Assembly (NCBI RefSeq): GCF_910594985.1
Contig: NZ_CAJVCE010000021.1
Location: 1-64,000, forward strand
DNA: 64,000 nucleotides
Direction of reading: 5' to 3'
From: Paenibacillus allorhizosphaerae
GTDB taxonomy: Bacteria > Bacillota > Bacilli > Paenibacillales > NBRC-103111
The notes under the pieces: model-generated
The model's input: only the letters and a program-made list of their open reading frames with translations
Told to the model about the DNA's origin: nothing
Databases searched by the model: none
Translations under genes and position numbers: made by a program
Part shown: positions 26,623 through 35,167 of the stretch, one piece after another
How the letters are laid out: each line of letters begins with the position of its first letter
Position numbering within the stretch: position 1 is the stretch's first letter

Positions 26623-27090
26623 TTATTTAAAATGTTCCTGCGCGTATTTGCCGAGTTTCTTCAGCAATTGGCTCGCCGTTCTTTTCTCTTCGGGCGAAAG
26701 ACCGTTCATCGCCTGCTCGATGACTTCCGTATGCTTCGGAAACACATTCTCTATAAATTGCCTTCCTTGCTCGGTGATTTCAGCGAAAATCAGGCGGCGA
26801 TCTTCGGTAGAAGCTTTGCGCACCGCTAACTTTTTCTGCTCGAGCTTGTCGACGACATACGTAATGTTGCCGCTGCTCATCAGCACCTTGCCTCCGATTT
26901 GCTGAATGGGCTGCGCCCCTTTATGATACAACAGCTCGAGAACGCCGAATTCCGTCCGGTTGAGGCCATGCTGCCGAATATCGCGATCCGCATGTGCATT
27001 GACCCACTGGCCTGCTCGGGAAAGCGCGATATAAAGATCCAGCGCATCGTTCTTAGATATCGTCATCCTGTTCACCGCTTTCTTCAACAA
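26623..27090 (-). CDS. MarR-family regulator
   Basis: 155 aa from a TTG at 27090; an ATG at 27066 (MTISKND) is an equally likely start, and neither has a strong ribosome binding site. The winged helix is clear: LNRTEFGVLELLYHKGAQPIQQI, SSGNITYVVDKLEQKKLAVRK and STEDRRLIFAEITEQG. It resembles the subgroup near OhrR/YusO that responds to oxidants or quinones. It is divergent from the TetR gene at 27281; the roughly 190-bp gap contains a large inverted repeat that fits a TetR operator better than a MarR site. Confidence 0.82.
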   Translation of the reverse strand: MLKKAVNRMTISKNDALDLYIALSRAGQWVNAHADRDIRQHGLNRTEFGVLELLYHKGAQPIQQIGGKVLMSSGNITYVVDKLEQKKLAVRKASTEDRRLIFAEITEQGRQFIENVFPKHTEVIEQAMNGLSPEEKRTASQLLKKLGKYAQEHFK

Positions 27091-27194
27091 ATGATGTCCG
27101 TCTTATATCGTCTTGAAGTTAAGATATTGGATTTGGACCTCATTGTCAATGAAGACCGTGCGAATAACGATGAAACCACAAAAACGGCACTTTA

Positions 27195-27212
27195 CAGACC
27201 GACGGTCGGTAC
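27195..27212. promoter_or_regulatory. TetR operator, left copy
   Basis: CAGACCGACGGTCGGTAC contains the 13-bp palindrome ACCGAC-G-GTCGGT. It is the exact reverse complement of 27227-27244. Confidence 0.7.
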
Positions 27213-27226
27213 GATATGATATTCAT

Positions 27227-27244
27227 GTACCGACCGTCGGTCTG
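27227..27244. promoter_or_regulatory. TetR operator, right copy
   Basis: GTACCGACCGTCGGTCTG contains ACCGAC-C-GTCGGT. With 27195-27212 it forms a perfect 18-bp inverted repeat around a 14-nt AT-rich spacer, with centres 32 bp (about three helical turns) apart, so two dimers could bind the same face just upstream of the TetR gene at 27281. Confidence 0.7.
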
Positions 27245-27280
27245 TTCATTAAAAACCAATCCTAAGAAAGTGTGAATCCA

Positions 27281-27862
27281 ATGGCTCAACTAAACGAAAG
27301 CTTCCAGCTCATCCTCGAAACCGCCGAAGCGCTCATTCGGGAAAAGGGCTGCCGGCAGACGACGCTGCAAGATATTATCAGCCGAACCGGTCTATCCAAG
27401 GGTGCGATTTATCATTATGTCACCGGCAAAGACGAACTGCTTGGACGGCTGCTCCAATCACGGGTCGAACAAACGAATGCGAAATTTTACGAGGTGGTGG
27501 ACCATCCGGATACGAAAGGTTTGGAAGAACCGCTTCAGCTTATTGCCGAGCGGGTCTTTGGGGCGGTGCAGCATGACGATGTAACGAATCAAATTTTCCT
27601 TTACCTGCTCAGCCGGATGGACGATCGGAAAGTTTCCGACATCATGAAAGGCATCTATCAATATACGCTCGATACTTGCTCGAAATGGATCGAAGCCGGA
27701 CAGCGCGCCGGCGTAATCCCGGCCGCCGCAGATCGAATGCAGCTTGCCGAAGGCATGATGATGTTCATGTACGGGCTGCGCGTGCAAAATACGATCCTGC
27801 AGGATGGAAGCCGCATGAATGCGCACGAAGTGACGCAATTCATGTTCCGCGTACTCCGGTAA
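27281..27862 (+). CDS. TetR/AcrR-family regulator
   Basis: 193 aa. The TetR HTH is typical (ILETAEALIREKGCRQTTLQ, then RTGLSKGAIYHYVTGKDELL); the rest is helical ligand-binding domain. The ATG at 27281 is preferred to a GTG at 27272 on spacing to AAGAAAG, though both are weak. It likely represses itself and the two following genes (membrane protein 27911, acetyltransferase 28543) through the paired palindromes at 27195-27244. The inducer is unknown. Confidence 0.85.
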   Translation: MAQLNESFQLILETAEALIREKGCRQTTLQDIISRTGLSKGAIYHYVTGKDELLGRLLQSRVEQTNAKFYEVVDHPDTKGLEEPLQLIAERVFGAVQHDDVTNQIFLYLLSRMDDRKVSDIMKGIYQYTLDTCSKWIEAGQRAGVIPAAADRMQLAEGMMMFMYGLRVQNTILQDGSRMNAHEVTQFMFRVLR

Positions 27863-27910
27863 TCGCGATGGTTCTCCCTCATCTATTATTCCGAAAGGGC
27901 TGTTTATCCC

Positions 27911-28546
27911 ATGTCAAAACGTACGTACGTCATTATGACTTTACTGCTTAACGGCATTGTGCCTTGGGCGCTCTATGTGTGGCTGTCCGATTACATGCCA
28001 AGTTTGACCGCGCTCTGCATCGCCACGCTCGTCCCGCTCGCGGACAACGTCGTTCACTTGATCAAGCACCGCAAGCTGGACGCGTTCGGCTCCTTAATGC
28101 TCTTCACTTTCGTGCTTACGCTCGTTCTCGTCGCGCTCGGCGGGAGCGAAAAAATGCTGCTCGTCCGGGAATCGATGATCACCGGCGCCGTAGGCGTCGT
28201 CTTCCTGGCATCGCTGCTCTTTCACCGGCCGCTTATGTTTTTTTTGGCCGCCCGCTTCAACGGAAATCCCGAGAAATTCGCCGGCAACTGGAAATATGCG
28301 TATTTCCGTTATGTGCTGCGGCTGATGACCTTCGTATGGGGAATGCTGCTGCTGCTGGAAGCCGCCGTGCGCACGATGCTGGTGTACCGGCTCACGACGG
28401 CCCAGTTTCTTGCGATCTCTAACGTCGTTTTGTACGGATTCGTCGGCGTGGCTATCGCTTGGACCGTGCTGTACCGGAAGCATTCCGCCAAGCGGCTGAA
28501 GGAAGTGATCTGGAGATCCGAGCATGAGGGGGCAGCGGCCCAATGA
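27911..28546 (+). CDS. VC0807-like multispanning membrane protein
   Basis: 211 aa with about six hydrophobic helices (MTLLLNGIVPWALYVWL, SLTALCIATLVPLADNVVHL, LMLFTFVLTLVLVALGG and others). The pattern, with GPW/VPW in helix 1 and charged loops with LIKHRKLDAFG, matches the VC0807 family found next to TetR genes; its biochemical role is unknown. It lies 48 nt after the TetR gene and its stop overlaps the next start as ATGA, so all three genes probably form one operon. Confidence 0.72.
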   Translation: MSKRTYVIMTLLLNGIVPWALYVWLSDYMPSLTALCIATLVPLADNVVHLIKHRKLDAFGSLMLFTFVLTLVLVALGGSEKMLLVRESMITGAVGVVFLASLLFHRPLMFFLAARFNGNPEKFAGNWKYAYFRYVLRLMTFVWGMLLLLEAAVRTMLVYRLTTAQFLAISNVVLYGFVGVAIAWTVLYRKHSAKRLKEVIWRSEHEGAAAQ

Positions 28547-29040
28547 TTGTGTCCTTCACCCTTGCGGATAAAAAAAGCGTGGTATCCTTGTACCGGTCCG
28601 TCACCGGCGAGCTGCAGCGGCAGGGCATCCGTCAATGGGACTGGTTTTATCCGAACGGCGTCGTCGTCGGAAGCGACATCCGCCGCAGCAGCTTGTTCGG
28701 CGTGAAAGCGGAAGACCGTGTCATTGCCGCTGTCGTCATCGACGACCTTCAAAGCCCGAAATATGCGCCGCTCCCGTGGAGCGACGGCGAAGGTTCGGCT
28801 GCCTGCATTCACCGGTTGGCCGTTCATCCCCAGCATCAAGGCAACGGTCTTGGCAAGCGACTGCTGCAATTCGCGGAAGATACGGTCCGGGAGCAGGGTC
28901 ATTCGAGCATACGGCTCGATGTATACACCGGTAACCCCGGCGCTGTCCATATGTACCGGCGGGCCGGATACCGGGAAATCGGCGAGATTCGCTTCCCGCT
29001 TCGGCCGCTGCCGTATTTATGCTTCGAGAAGCTGCTGTAA
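28543..29040 (+). CDS. GNAT-family N-acetyltransferase
   Basis: 165 aa. The acetyl-CoA-binding loop is plain (CIHRLAVHPQHQGNGLGKRL), followed by IRLDVYTGNPGAVHMYRRAGY, the usual fourth motif. It should acetylate a small amine or amino group; the acceptor cannot be told. Its ATG overlaps the stop codon of the membrane protein gene, showing translational coupling within the TetR-led operon. It is convergent with the desaturase gene. Confidence 0.85.
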   Translation: MIVSFTLADKKSVVSLYRSVTGELQRQGIRQWDWFYPNGVVVGSDIRRSSLFGVKAEDRVIAAVVIDDLQSPKYAPLPWSDGEGSAACIHRLAVHPQHQGNGLGKRLLQFAEDTVREQGHSSIRLDVYTGNPGAVHMYRRAGYREIGEIRFPLRPLPYLCFEKLL

Positions 29041-29081
29041 GCGCCATACGCGTTGTGTACGCTGTATGCGATGCGGTCCAT

Positions 29082-30137
29082 CTAGCTGCCGGATTCGAAC
29101 CTGGCTCGGGAGCGGGCCTGTTTCCCCGCTGCATACCGCTTGTACATATCCGGATGAATGTCTTTAAACGCTACGAATTTCTTGCTCTGCTCATTCCAGA
29201 TCCGGTGCCTGAGCGAGTGCAAGCTTGTCTGAAGCGTGATCGTTTGCACTTGCTGCAAACGCGGGTTGGCGTTATGCGCCGCCTCCAAATAATAATTCGG
29301 CACTCGCGGGCTCAAATGGTGAATGTGGTGGAAGCCGATGCTGCCGGTGATCCAGCAGAGCAGTTTCGGCAGCTTGTAGTACGAGCTTCCCTGCATGGCC
29401 GCCCGAACGTAATCCCAATCCTCTTCCAGCTCAAAGTAGCTGTCCTCGAACTGGTGCTGCACGTAAAACAGCCATATCCCGGCCACACCCGACACAAAAA
29501 ATACAGGCGCTTGCACGAGAAGAAACGCTTCCCAGCCGATCGCCCAGCAAAGCAATCCGGCAATACCGACAATGCCAAGGTTGGTGATGTAGGTGTTCAT
29601 GCGCTCTTGGAATCCGGCGCGCTTGCGGTTAAATCGGTAATCGATAAGGAAAATGTAGATCGGACCGATACTGAACATCAGGAGGGGATTGCGGTACAGT
29701 CGATAAATGATCCGCCGCAGAGGAGACGAAGCCACATATTCTTCTACCGTCAGAGTCCAAATATCCCCTGTCCCCCGTTTATCGAGGTTGCCATTTGTCG
29801 CATGATGAACGGAGTGGCTGTGACGCCATTGATAGTAGGGGCAAAAGGTCAGAATACCGGTCAACGTCCCGACAATGTCGTTGGCCGTCCGGTTTTTGAA
29901 GAACGATTTGTGGCAGCAGTCATGAAAAATAATAAAAATCCGAACAAGAAACCCGCCGGCTACGATACCCAGCGCAAGCGTGAGCCAGTAAGAGACCGAC
30001 AAACACAAATAAGCAGCGTACCAGAGCGTAAAGAAGGGAATAACGGTGTTGATGAGTTGCCACACGCTGGATCGCGTTCGTGGTCTTTCGTAGGGTGCGA
30101 TGTCTTTGCGCCATCCGCCTTGCTGCTCATACGTCAT
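29082..30137 (-). CDS. des: membrane fatty-acid desaturase
   Basis: 351 aa. Three histidine boxes that bind the di-iron centre are present: HDCCH (72-76), HSHSVHH (106-112) and HHIHH (near 277), with paired hydrophobic helices between them. It matches the acyl-lipid desaturase Des of Bacillus, which introduces a double bond into membrane phospholipid acyl chains during cold shock. In Bacillus subtilis des is followed by desKR; no such kinase/regulator pair is adjacent here, so control may differ. An AGAGGAAG site precedes the ATG at a slightly long spacing. The 250 nt upstream show no other gene. Confidence 0.88.
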   Translation of the reverse strand: MTYEQQGGWRKDIAPYERPRTRSSVWQLINTVIPFFTLWYAAYLCLSVSYWLTLALGIVAGGFLVRIFIIFHDCCHKSFFKNRTANDIVGTLTGILTFCPYYQWRHSHSVHHATNGNLDKRGTGDIWTLTVEEYVASSPLRRIIYRLYRNPLLMFSIGPIYIFLIDYRFNRKRAGFQERMNTYITNLGIVGIAGLLCWAIGWEAFLLVQAPVFFVSGVAGIWLFYVQHQFEDSYFELEEDWDYVRAAMQGSSYYKLPKLLCWITGSIGFHHIHHLSPRVPNYYLEAAHNANPRLQQVQTITLQTSLHSLRHRIWNEQSKKFVAFKDIHPDMYKRYAAGKQARSRARFESGS

Positions 30138-30390
30138 TAAAATGAATCTTCCTCTCTTGAATCAAGTCGAAGCATATGGCTGTACCTCCGGTATTACGCC
30201 GGAACTCGTGATCGGTTCCCGGAATATCGAGGAAAATTCTTTTTTGTGAAAAACGCTTGTTCTCGCGGTCTCCCCTTTCGAATCGGTGCGTTGAATGCCC
30301 GGCATAGGGCTTAAGTATAGCATGAGTCCCTCGAATAAACTATTGTTATATCGTAGGTAAAAAGCCGCTGGATTTGCTGCAAAATAAAAA

Positions 30391-30412
30391 CGCCTGTACG
30401 TGAAGACAGGCG
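30391..30412 (-). terminator. terminator of the MORN-repeat protein gene
   Basis: CGCCTGT/ACAGGCG stem with an 8-nt loop. On the minus strand it is followed by TTTTTATTTTG. It lies 30 nt beyond the stop codon at 30442. Confidence 0.75.
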
Positions 30413-30441
30413 TCGTGTCATGGCCCCTTGGTAAATCGGGG

Positions 30442-31971
30442 CTATTTCAACTTTTTAACCATCTCGGCATGCTGCTCGTTTTCTCTTTTCAAGTCCGCCG
30501 TATAGCTGTCACGGAGCAGCGCCAGCTGATCCCTTAACGTCTGGATCTGCTGTTGGACCGAGCCTTTGGCAATAATTTGTGCGATCAGCTCCTGCGTTTC
30601 GAACAATTGTTTCTCCAGCTCCGCTCTGGCCGCCTCGGTCGCTTTCGAATTGTCGAGCGGCAGCGAACTCATTTTATCGATGATCTCCTCTTGCTTCGCA
30701 TTGGCATCCTTGAGCGCTTTATCGTACGCCGCTTTCGTGGCGTAGGTGCCCGGGTTGTTTTTGCGGATTTGGGCGATCTGATCCTCTACCTGTTTTTTGT
30801 TCTGGTTATACCGATCTCTAAGCAGGCTGACCGCCTTGTCGTGCCGCTCGTTCTCGATTTTTAACGGAGCGGGCTGCGTCGTCGTAATCGTGTTCGGCAG
30901 CGGGCTGCTTCCGTCCGTCATATCCACTTTGCTGATCAATACGTCGTTCGAATACTCGCTTACGGAAAGCAGCGTGCCCTTCCTGTCATAATGGGAGACG
31001 AGGCCGTTCAACGCGTTGTTTTTGAACTCGCCGACCACCTTCTCGCCTTTGGTCGTCGTATACGTTCCTTTGCCTTCGCGGACGCCGTCCACAACTTCGC
31101 CTTCATAGACGTCGCCGCTTTTATACATGATTTTACCCGTGCCATTCGGAAGATCGTTATCGAACGGCCCCGTATATTTGTCGCCGGTATCATCATAGAG
31201 CGTCCCTTTTTCACGTTCGCCGTTCACATACGTCCCGTCGAACATCAGACTGCCGCTTGACGTATACTGCTTGACCGCGCCGTTCCATACGCCGTCTTTG
31301 ACGGTTCCGTTGAATTCCAGCTGTCCGTTATCATAATAGCTTCTGGACCGTCCGTCGCCTGGCAGCCCGCCCGACATCGTTCCTTCGAACAACAGCTTGC
31401 CTTTCTCGTCGTACAGTTTGCCGGTTCCTTCGGGATAGCCGTTCACAAGCTGGCCCGTGTACTTTGTGCCGTCAGGGAACGCGTATTCCCCTTTGACCGG
31501 CTTCGACGGGTCCGGCGTCTTTCCCGTGCCTTTCGGCGTTCGGAGATAGACGGTAGACGTCTTCTCGTTCCACGTCACTTCTTTGCCGGAAGCTTCGCCG
31601 ACGAACCTCAAGGGAACGAACGTATTCCCGTCCACAAGCCGCGGAGGCAGCTCCAGCTCGGTTGGCCGGTCATTAACGTAGGCGTCGGTATCGTCGATGA
31701 TCAGGTTGATCGTCAGATCATCCCTTGTTCCCGTCACGGTTTGCGTTTCCTCGTTCCAGCCGATCCGCAAGCCAAGCTTTTCAAAGATGGGCCGGAACTG
31801 GACCAGCGTCGTTCCGTCCTCGACTAGCGGCGGCGCTTCGAATTTGATCAGCTTACCGTCCAAAAATACGCGTACCGGCTTCTCTGCAGCGGCTGCGGAC
31901 GCGGCATTCGGCAGCGTCATAGCGGACTGCAGCAAGCAAGCCGACAGCAGGATGGCGTGCCATTTGTTCAT
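30442..31971 (-). CDS. secreted protein: copper-amine-oxidase-N domain, MORN-like repeats, coiled coil
   Basis: 509 aa. A signal peptide (1-28, ending AASA) precedes a pair of copper amine oxidase N-terminal-type repeats (about 33-145, with LVEDGTTLVQFRPIFEKLGL and LVDGNTFVPLRFVGEASG). About eight MORN/YwqK-type repeats follow (about 160-345, e.g. YTGQLVNGYPEGTGKLYDE, YEGEVVDGVREGKGTY), then a charged coiled-coil C-terminus (about 375-509). MORN repeats form extended beta-hairpin arrays that often bind membranes. The function is unknown, but the build suggests a cell-envelope structural protein. Start at 31971 is supported by AAAGGAGG 8 nt upstream. Confidence 0.8.
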   Translation of the reverse strand: MNKWHAILLSACLLQSAMTLPNAASAAAAEKPVRVFLDGKLIKFEAPPLVEDGTTLVQFRPIFEKLGLRIGWNEETQTVTGTRDDLTINLIIDDTDAYVNDRPTELELPPRLVDGNTFVPLRFVGEASGKEVTWNEKTSTVYLRTPKGTGKTPDPSKPVKGEYAFPDGTKYTGQLVNGYPEGTGKLYDEKGKLLFEGTMSGGLPGDGRSRSYYDNGQLEFNGTVKDGVWNGAVKQYTSSGSLMFDGTYVNGEREKGTLYDDTGDKYTGPFDNDLPNGTGKIMYKSGDVYEGEVVDGVREGKGTYTTTKGEKVVGEFKNNALNGLVSHYDRKGTLLSVSEYSNDVLISKVDMTDGSSPLPNTITTTQPAPLKIENERHDKAVSLLRDRYNQNKKQVEDQIAQIRKNNPGTYATKAAYDKALKDANAKQEEIIDKMSSLPLDNSKATEAARAELEKQLFETQELIAQIIAKGSVQQQIQTLRDQLALLRDSYTADLKRENEQHAEMVKKLK

Positions 31972-32173
31972 CGTTGGTTCCTCCTTTGCATATATACGGT
32001 GCAATGCAAACCAATGGTTGGGTCTCGTCTCGTTCGGGCTCAGCCGAAGCGAGCTTCATATAGCCTCGTCTTCTCGCTTCGCTGTAGCCGCTTCTATTAT
32101 GTTGTCGGCTTTTGCGGCCGCAAAATGAAGCCTTGCTTTGCCATTTGTATCCATTGGAATGCAACTTCCGCTC

Positions 32174-32509
32174 TTACGCATCAGGAAAATCCGTAATCGG
32201 CCGATCGGGAATAAACCGGTATCGCTCCAAATCGATGCGTCCATCCTCGCTTACCTCAACGCCTTCGCTTTGCAAGAAATGCATTTGCTTCATGCGCGAT
32301 TCGCCGTCCTTCAGCGCGATCTCTCCTCTGGCGTTTACCACCCGGTGCCAAGGCAGCCGATGCGCCCGGCTTAACGAGTGCAGTATCCGCACAACTTGTC
32401 TCGCTCCTCGGGGGCTGCCGGCCAGCGCGGCAATTTGCCCGTACGTCATGACATAGCCCTCCGGTATGCTTTTAATCCATTCAACGACCCGCTGCGTATA
32501 CGGTTCCAC
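32174..32509 (-). CDS. atl: alkyltransferase-like protein (ATL), MGMT homologue without the active cysteine
   Basis: 111 aa, the size of the C-terminal DNA-binding domain of O6-alkylguanine-DNA alkyltransferase. The DNA-recognition helix with the flipping tyrosine (Y23 in MTYGQIAALAG) and arginine finger (GARQVV, R37) are present. The active-site motif PCHRV reads PWHRVV, with W54 in place of the acceptor cysteine. ATL proteins bind alkylated guanines and pass them to nucleotide excision repair. Alone on its strand, divergent from the LeuB-like gene. Confidence 0.87.
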   Translation of the reverse strand: MEPYTQRVVEWIKSIPEGYVMTYGQIAALAGSPRGARQVVRILHSLSRAHRLPWHRVVNARGEIALKDGESRMKQMHFLQSEGVEVSEDGRIDLERYRFIPDRPITDFPDA

Positions 32510-32702
32510 CTTCCGTCACCTCCGCTCCAACACGCTTCCGCTGCCCCGCATCGCGTCTCTGATTTTATTATTGCGTTTGCAGCGGAACGTTTCACTTATA
32601 GGTAATCTCTATATATTTTATATGTATCATATATTTTACCAATAATATTGCTTCCATTACAATCAGCATCAAGACGGAAAATGACAGTTGGAGGGGATGA
32701 AC

Positions 32703-33806
32703 GTGGCAAATCAACGAATCGGCGTGCTGGAGGGCGACTTTATCGGCCCGGAGATTATGAAGGAAGCACTGCGCATTTTGCGGGTTATGGAGGAACGCTC
32801 TCCGTTTGCATTTGAAATCGTACCCTTGGAAGCCGGAGGGCAGGCCTACGACAAGTACGGCTGCCATCTTCCAGCCGATACGCTGCGCAAGGCCGAAACA
32901 TGCGACGCTCTGCTCAAAGGCCCGTTCGGAGGGCCTCCGGAAGCGCTGGCTTCGCCGAAATGGTCGGGTGTGGAACAAGGGGCCATCCTGCCGCTTCGCA
33001 AACATTTTCGCTTGTATACGAATCTTCGGGAAACGAAACTGTTCGATTCGCTGCTGTACCTGTCTCCGGTCACGGAGCACCTGATCAAGGATGTCGATTT
33101 GTTAATCGTCCGCGAATTGACTTCCGGGATGTACTTTGGGGAAAAACAGGAACGGGTGGTGAATGGCGAACGGGTTTATTCCGATGCAGAAGCCTACTCG
33201 GAGTCGGAAATTCGGCGAATTGCGGTCAGAGCGTTCGAGTACGCCAAAACAAGAAAAAACAAAGTGACCTTGGTTGCCAAATCGAATGTGCTGAAAAGCA
33301 GCGTTTTGTGGAGAGAGGTCGTCGCCGAAACCGCCGCCTCGTATCCCGAGGTGGAGAACGATTATATGCACGTGGATAACGCGGCCATGCAGCTTATTCT
33401 CAACCCGCGGCAATTCGACGTCATCTTGACGAGCAATATGTTCGGAGACATTTTGTCGGACGAAGCTTCCGTGCTGTCCGGCTCGATCGGGCTGTTCCCT
33501 TCCGCCAGTCTCGGGGACGGGCCGTTCGGGTTGTACGAACCGATCCACGGCTCGGCGCCAAGCATTGCCGGACGCGATATCGCTAATCCGATCAGCGCGA
33601 TTCTGTGCGTCGCCTTGATGCTTCGCTACACGTTCGGCGAGGAGGCCGAAGCGGCGCGCATCGAGCACGCCGTCCAGCAGACGCTGGAACTGGGCTACCG
33701 CACGCAAGACTTGTTCTGCGGCGGCACGGACGACCCCGACAAGCTGCTGGGGACGCAGCAGATGGGCGAGACCATCGCCGCCGTGCTGCGAGAACGGCTG
33801 TCATAG
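32703..33806 (+). CDS. 3-isopropylmalate dehydrogenase-like enzyme
   Basis: 367 aa. It carries nearly all LeuB landmarks: LPLRKHFRLYTNLR and VRELTSGMYFG (substrate arginines and tyrosine), VAKSNVLKSS (lysine), HVDNAAM and SNMFGDILSDEAS (metal aspartates), and GLYEPIHGSAPSIAGRDIANP. The usual PGDGIGPE motif reads EGDFIGPE. It would oxidise 3-isopropylmalate, or a related beta-hydroxyacid, with NAD. It is not in a leu operon, so it may be a paralogue with a different substrate; the sequence alone cannot decide. I use GTG at 32703 because GGAGG lies 8 nt upstream; the ATG at 32697 abuts it. Confidence 0.85.
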   Translation: MANQRIGVLEGDFIGPEIMKEALRILRVMEERSPFAFEIVPLEAGGQAYDKYGCHLPADTLRKAETCDALLKGPFGGPPEALASPKWSGVEQGAILPLRKHFRLYTNLRETKLFDSLLYLSPVTEHLIKDVDLLIVRELTSGMYFGEKQERVVNGERVYSDAEAYSESEIRRIAVRAFEYAKTRKNKVTLVAKSNVLKSSVLWREVVAETAASYPEVENDYMHVDNAAMQLILNPRQFDVILTSNMFGDILSDEASVLSGSIGLFPSASLGDGPFGLYEPIHGSAPSIAGRDIANPISAILCVALMLRYTFGEEAEAARIEHAVQQTLELGYRTQDLFCGGTDDPDKLLGTQQMGETIAAVLRERLS

Positions 33807-33822
33807 ACCGGCAAGCGCGCAG

Positions 33823-33863
33823 CCGGGCACAGAAACGGGCGCGAGGCTCGCTTCTGTGCCCGG
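33823..33863. terminator. GC-rich hairpin between convergent genes
   Basis: CCGGGCACAGAA pairs with TTCTGTGCCCGG, 12 bp, around an 17-nt loop that can itself fold. There is no T run, so termination strength is uncertain, but it lies between the ends of the LeuB-like (+) and CcdC-like (-) genes. Confidence 0.55.
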
Positions 33864-33885
33864 ACCGCGTCTGTCTCCCGCTTCC

Positions 33886-34368
33886 TTAAGCGCGAATGGC
33901 GGAAGACGGATGGCGGAGCGCATTCCGAAATTTGACGAAGCTGCCGATGCGCCACAATGCGATATAGCTCAAAGTGACCAGGTTGCACATGAACCCTAAC
34001 GTGCCGGGATCGATCAGTTTGAAGCCGGCCACAAACACGAAGCGAAGGGCGAACACACCGATCAGGATGACAAACACCGCTTTGCTGCGTTTAATAAAAG
34101 CATCCCCGGTGCCCTTGACTTCAAAATTCGTCGTCCAGATGAGCGGAATGGAAATAACCGCGCCGATAAGCACCGAAAGAAGAACTTGATCTTCCCGGAT
34201 ATGCAAGCTCGGATCCATCAACTGAAATAACGATGTGGATATATAGGCGATCGGCAGCAGCAGACCGACCCCGGATTTCTTAAGCGGCTTCTGCATGCCG
34301 CGCAGCTGTCCGCGGATAATCAAAAAAAAGATAAGGATGGAAATCGCCAATGATACCGTTGCGTTCAT
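33886..34368 (-). CDS. CcdC-like (DUF1453) membrane protein
   Basis: 160 aa with four to five hydrophobic helices (SLAISILIFFLIIRG, GVGLLLPIAYISTSLFQL, VLLSVLIGAVISIPLIW, AVFVILIGVFALRFVF). The pattern with IRGQ..MQKPLKKSG and DPGTLGFM resembles the CcdC/DUF1453 family, named for a gene near cytochrome c maturation genes in Bacillus although it is not essential for that process. AAGGGAG precedes the ATG. No cytochrome gene is adjacent, and its role is unknown. Confidence 0.68.
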   Translation of the reverse strand: MNATVSLAISILIFFLIIRGQLRGMQKPLKKSGVGLLLPIAYISTSLFQLMDPSLHIREDQVLLSVLIGAVISIPLIWTTNFEVKGTGDAFIKRSKAVFVILIGVFALRFVFVAGFKLIDPGTLGFMCNLVTLSYIALWRIGSFVKFRNALRHPSSAIRA

Positions 34369-34542
34369 AATGTTAACACTCCCTTAATTCGATTTATAAC
34401 TGAATTATCGCTAAATCGGGAATGTTCCAGTAGTGCGAGAAGTAATGACCCTCCGGATGACTTCCGTCATATTCGAACGGATAGCATGACCGGCTTCCGA
34501 TGTTTCCGTACGGCAGAAGCCGATGGACTGCGCAGCGCTGCC

Positions 34543-35094
34543 TTATATCCGATTCTCCCGGAGCCAGCCGATCATTTTATCGCACCATTCGATGTAGCCG
34601 CGTTCGAAAAGGATCCCCATCTCGATCACGGCGATGCTCGAAAATAACGGATGATCGGCCGTGATGCGCTCCTCCTGCCCTCGCAGCAAAGCCACCTTGG
34701 CGGTATATTGCCCGAGGCGCGCTTCATGCTCTTTTCTCCTCTCGGCCAGCTGAGCAAGCATAACCTCCGGCTCTACCAGCCATGAGCTGTACTGCTTAAG
34801 CAAAAACTCGTCCCACGCCCCCGGTTCGCTCGGTTCCACGACCCATGCCTTCAAGCTTTCAATGCCTTTTTCCGTAATCTTATATATTTTTTTGGCCGGT
34901 CGATACGACTCGCGTTCATGCGATTGAAGCTGAATGTACCCTTCCGATTCCAGCTTGGAAAGTGTCGGATACAGCTGATTGTTGTTAATTTTATAAAAGA
35001 AATTAATTCTGCCATTCATTTGCTGCTTCATGTCATATCCGCTTAGCTGTTCCCTCGCCAATAAACTGAGCAATGCATATTGAATCGAACTCAT
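34543..35094 (-). CDS. PadR-family regulator
   Basis: 183 aa. The N-terminal winged helix (ALLSLLAREQLSGYDMKQQM, LYPTLSKLESEGYIQ, KKIYKITEKGIESL) and C-terminal helical dimerisation region (about 100-183) are those of the PadR/Vir subfamily. It is divergent from an alpha/beta hydrolase at 35220, and the short AT-rich gap contains repeated GTTAATNTTAAC palindromes. It most likely represses itself and the hydrolase. Confidence 0.87.
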   Translation of the reverse strand: MSSIQYALLSLLAREQLSGYDMKQQMNGRINFFYKINNNQLYPTLSKLESEGYIQLQSHERESYRPAKKIYKITEKGIESLKAWVVEPSEPGAWDEFLLKQYSSWLVEPEVMLAQLAERRKEHEARLGQYTAKVALLRGQEERITADHPLFSSIAVIEMGILFERGYIEWCDKMIGWLRENRI

Positions 35095-35118
35095 TCATAA
35101 TCCCCCTCAAAAAAATAA

Positions 35119-35130
35119 GTTAATTTTAAC
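35119..35130. promoter_or_regulatory. candidate PadR operator, copy 1
   Basis: GTTAATTTTAAC, nearly palindromic, preceded by ATAA, just upstream of the padR start. Confidence 0.45.
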
Positions 35131-35167
35131 ATAGGTTATTATTGACATATAGTTCCCGTTGATATAA

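Noticed and set aside
29070..29110. GGTTCGAATCC on the minus strand, resembling a tRNA T-arm
   Set aside because: The stem does not pair (A-G and C-C mismatches), no acceptor or anticodon arm is present, and the bases encode the last residues of the desaturase (ARFESGS).
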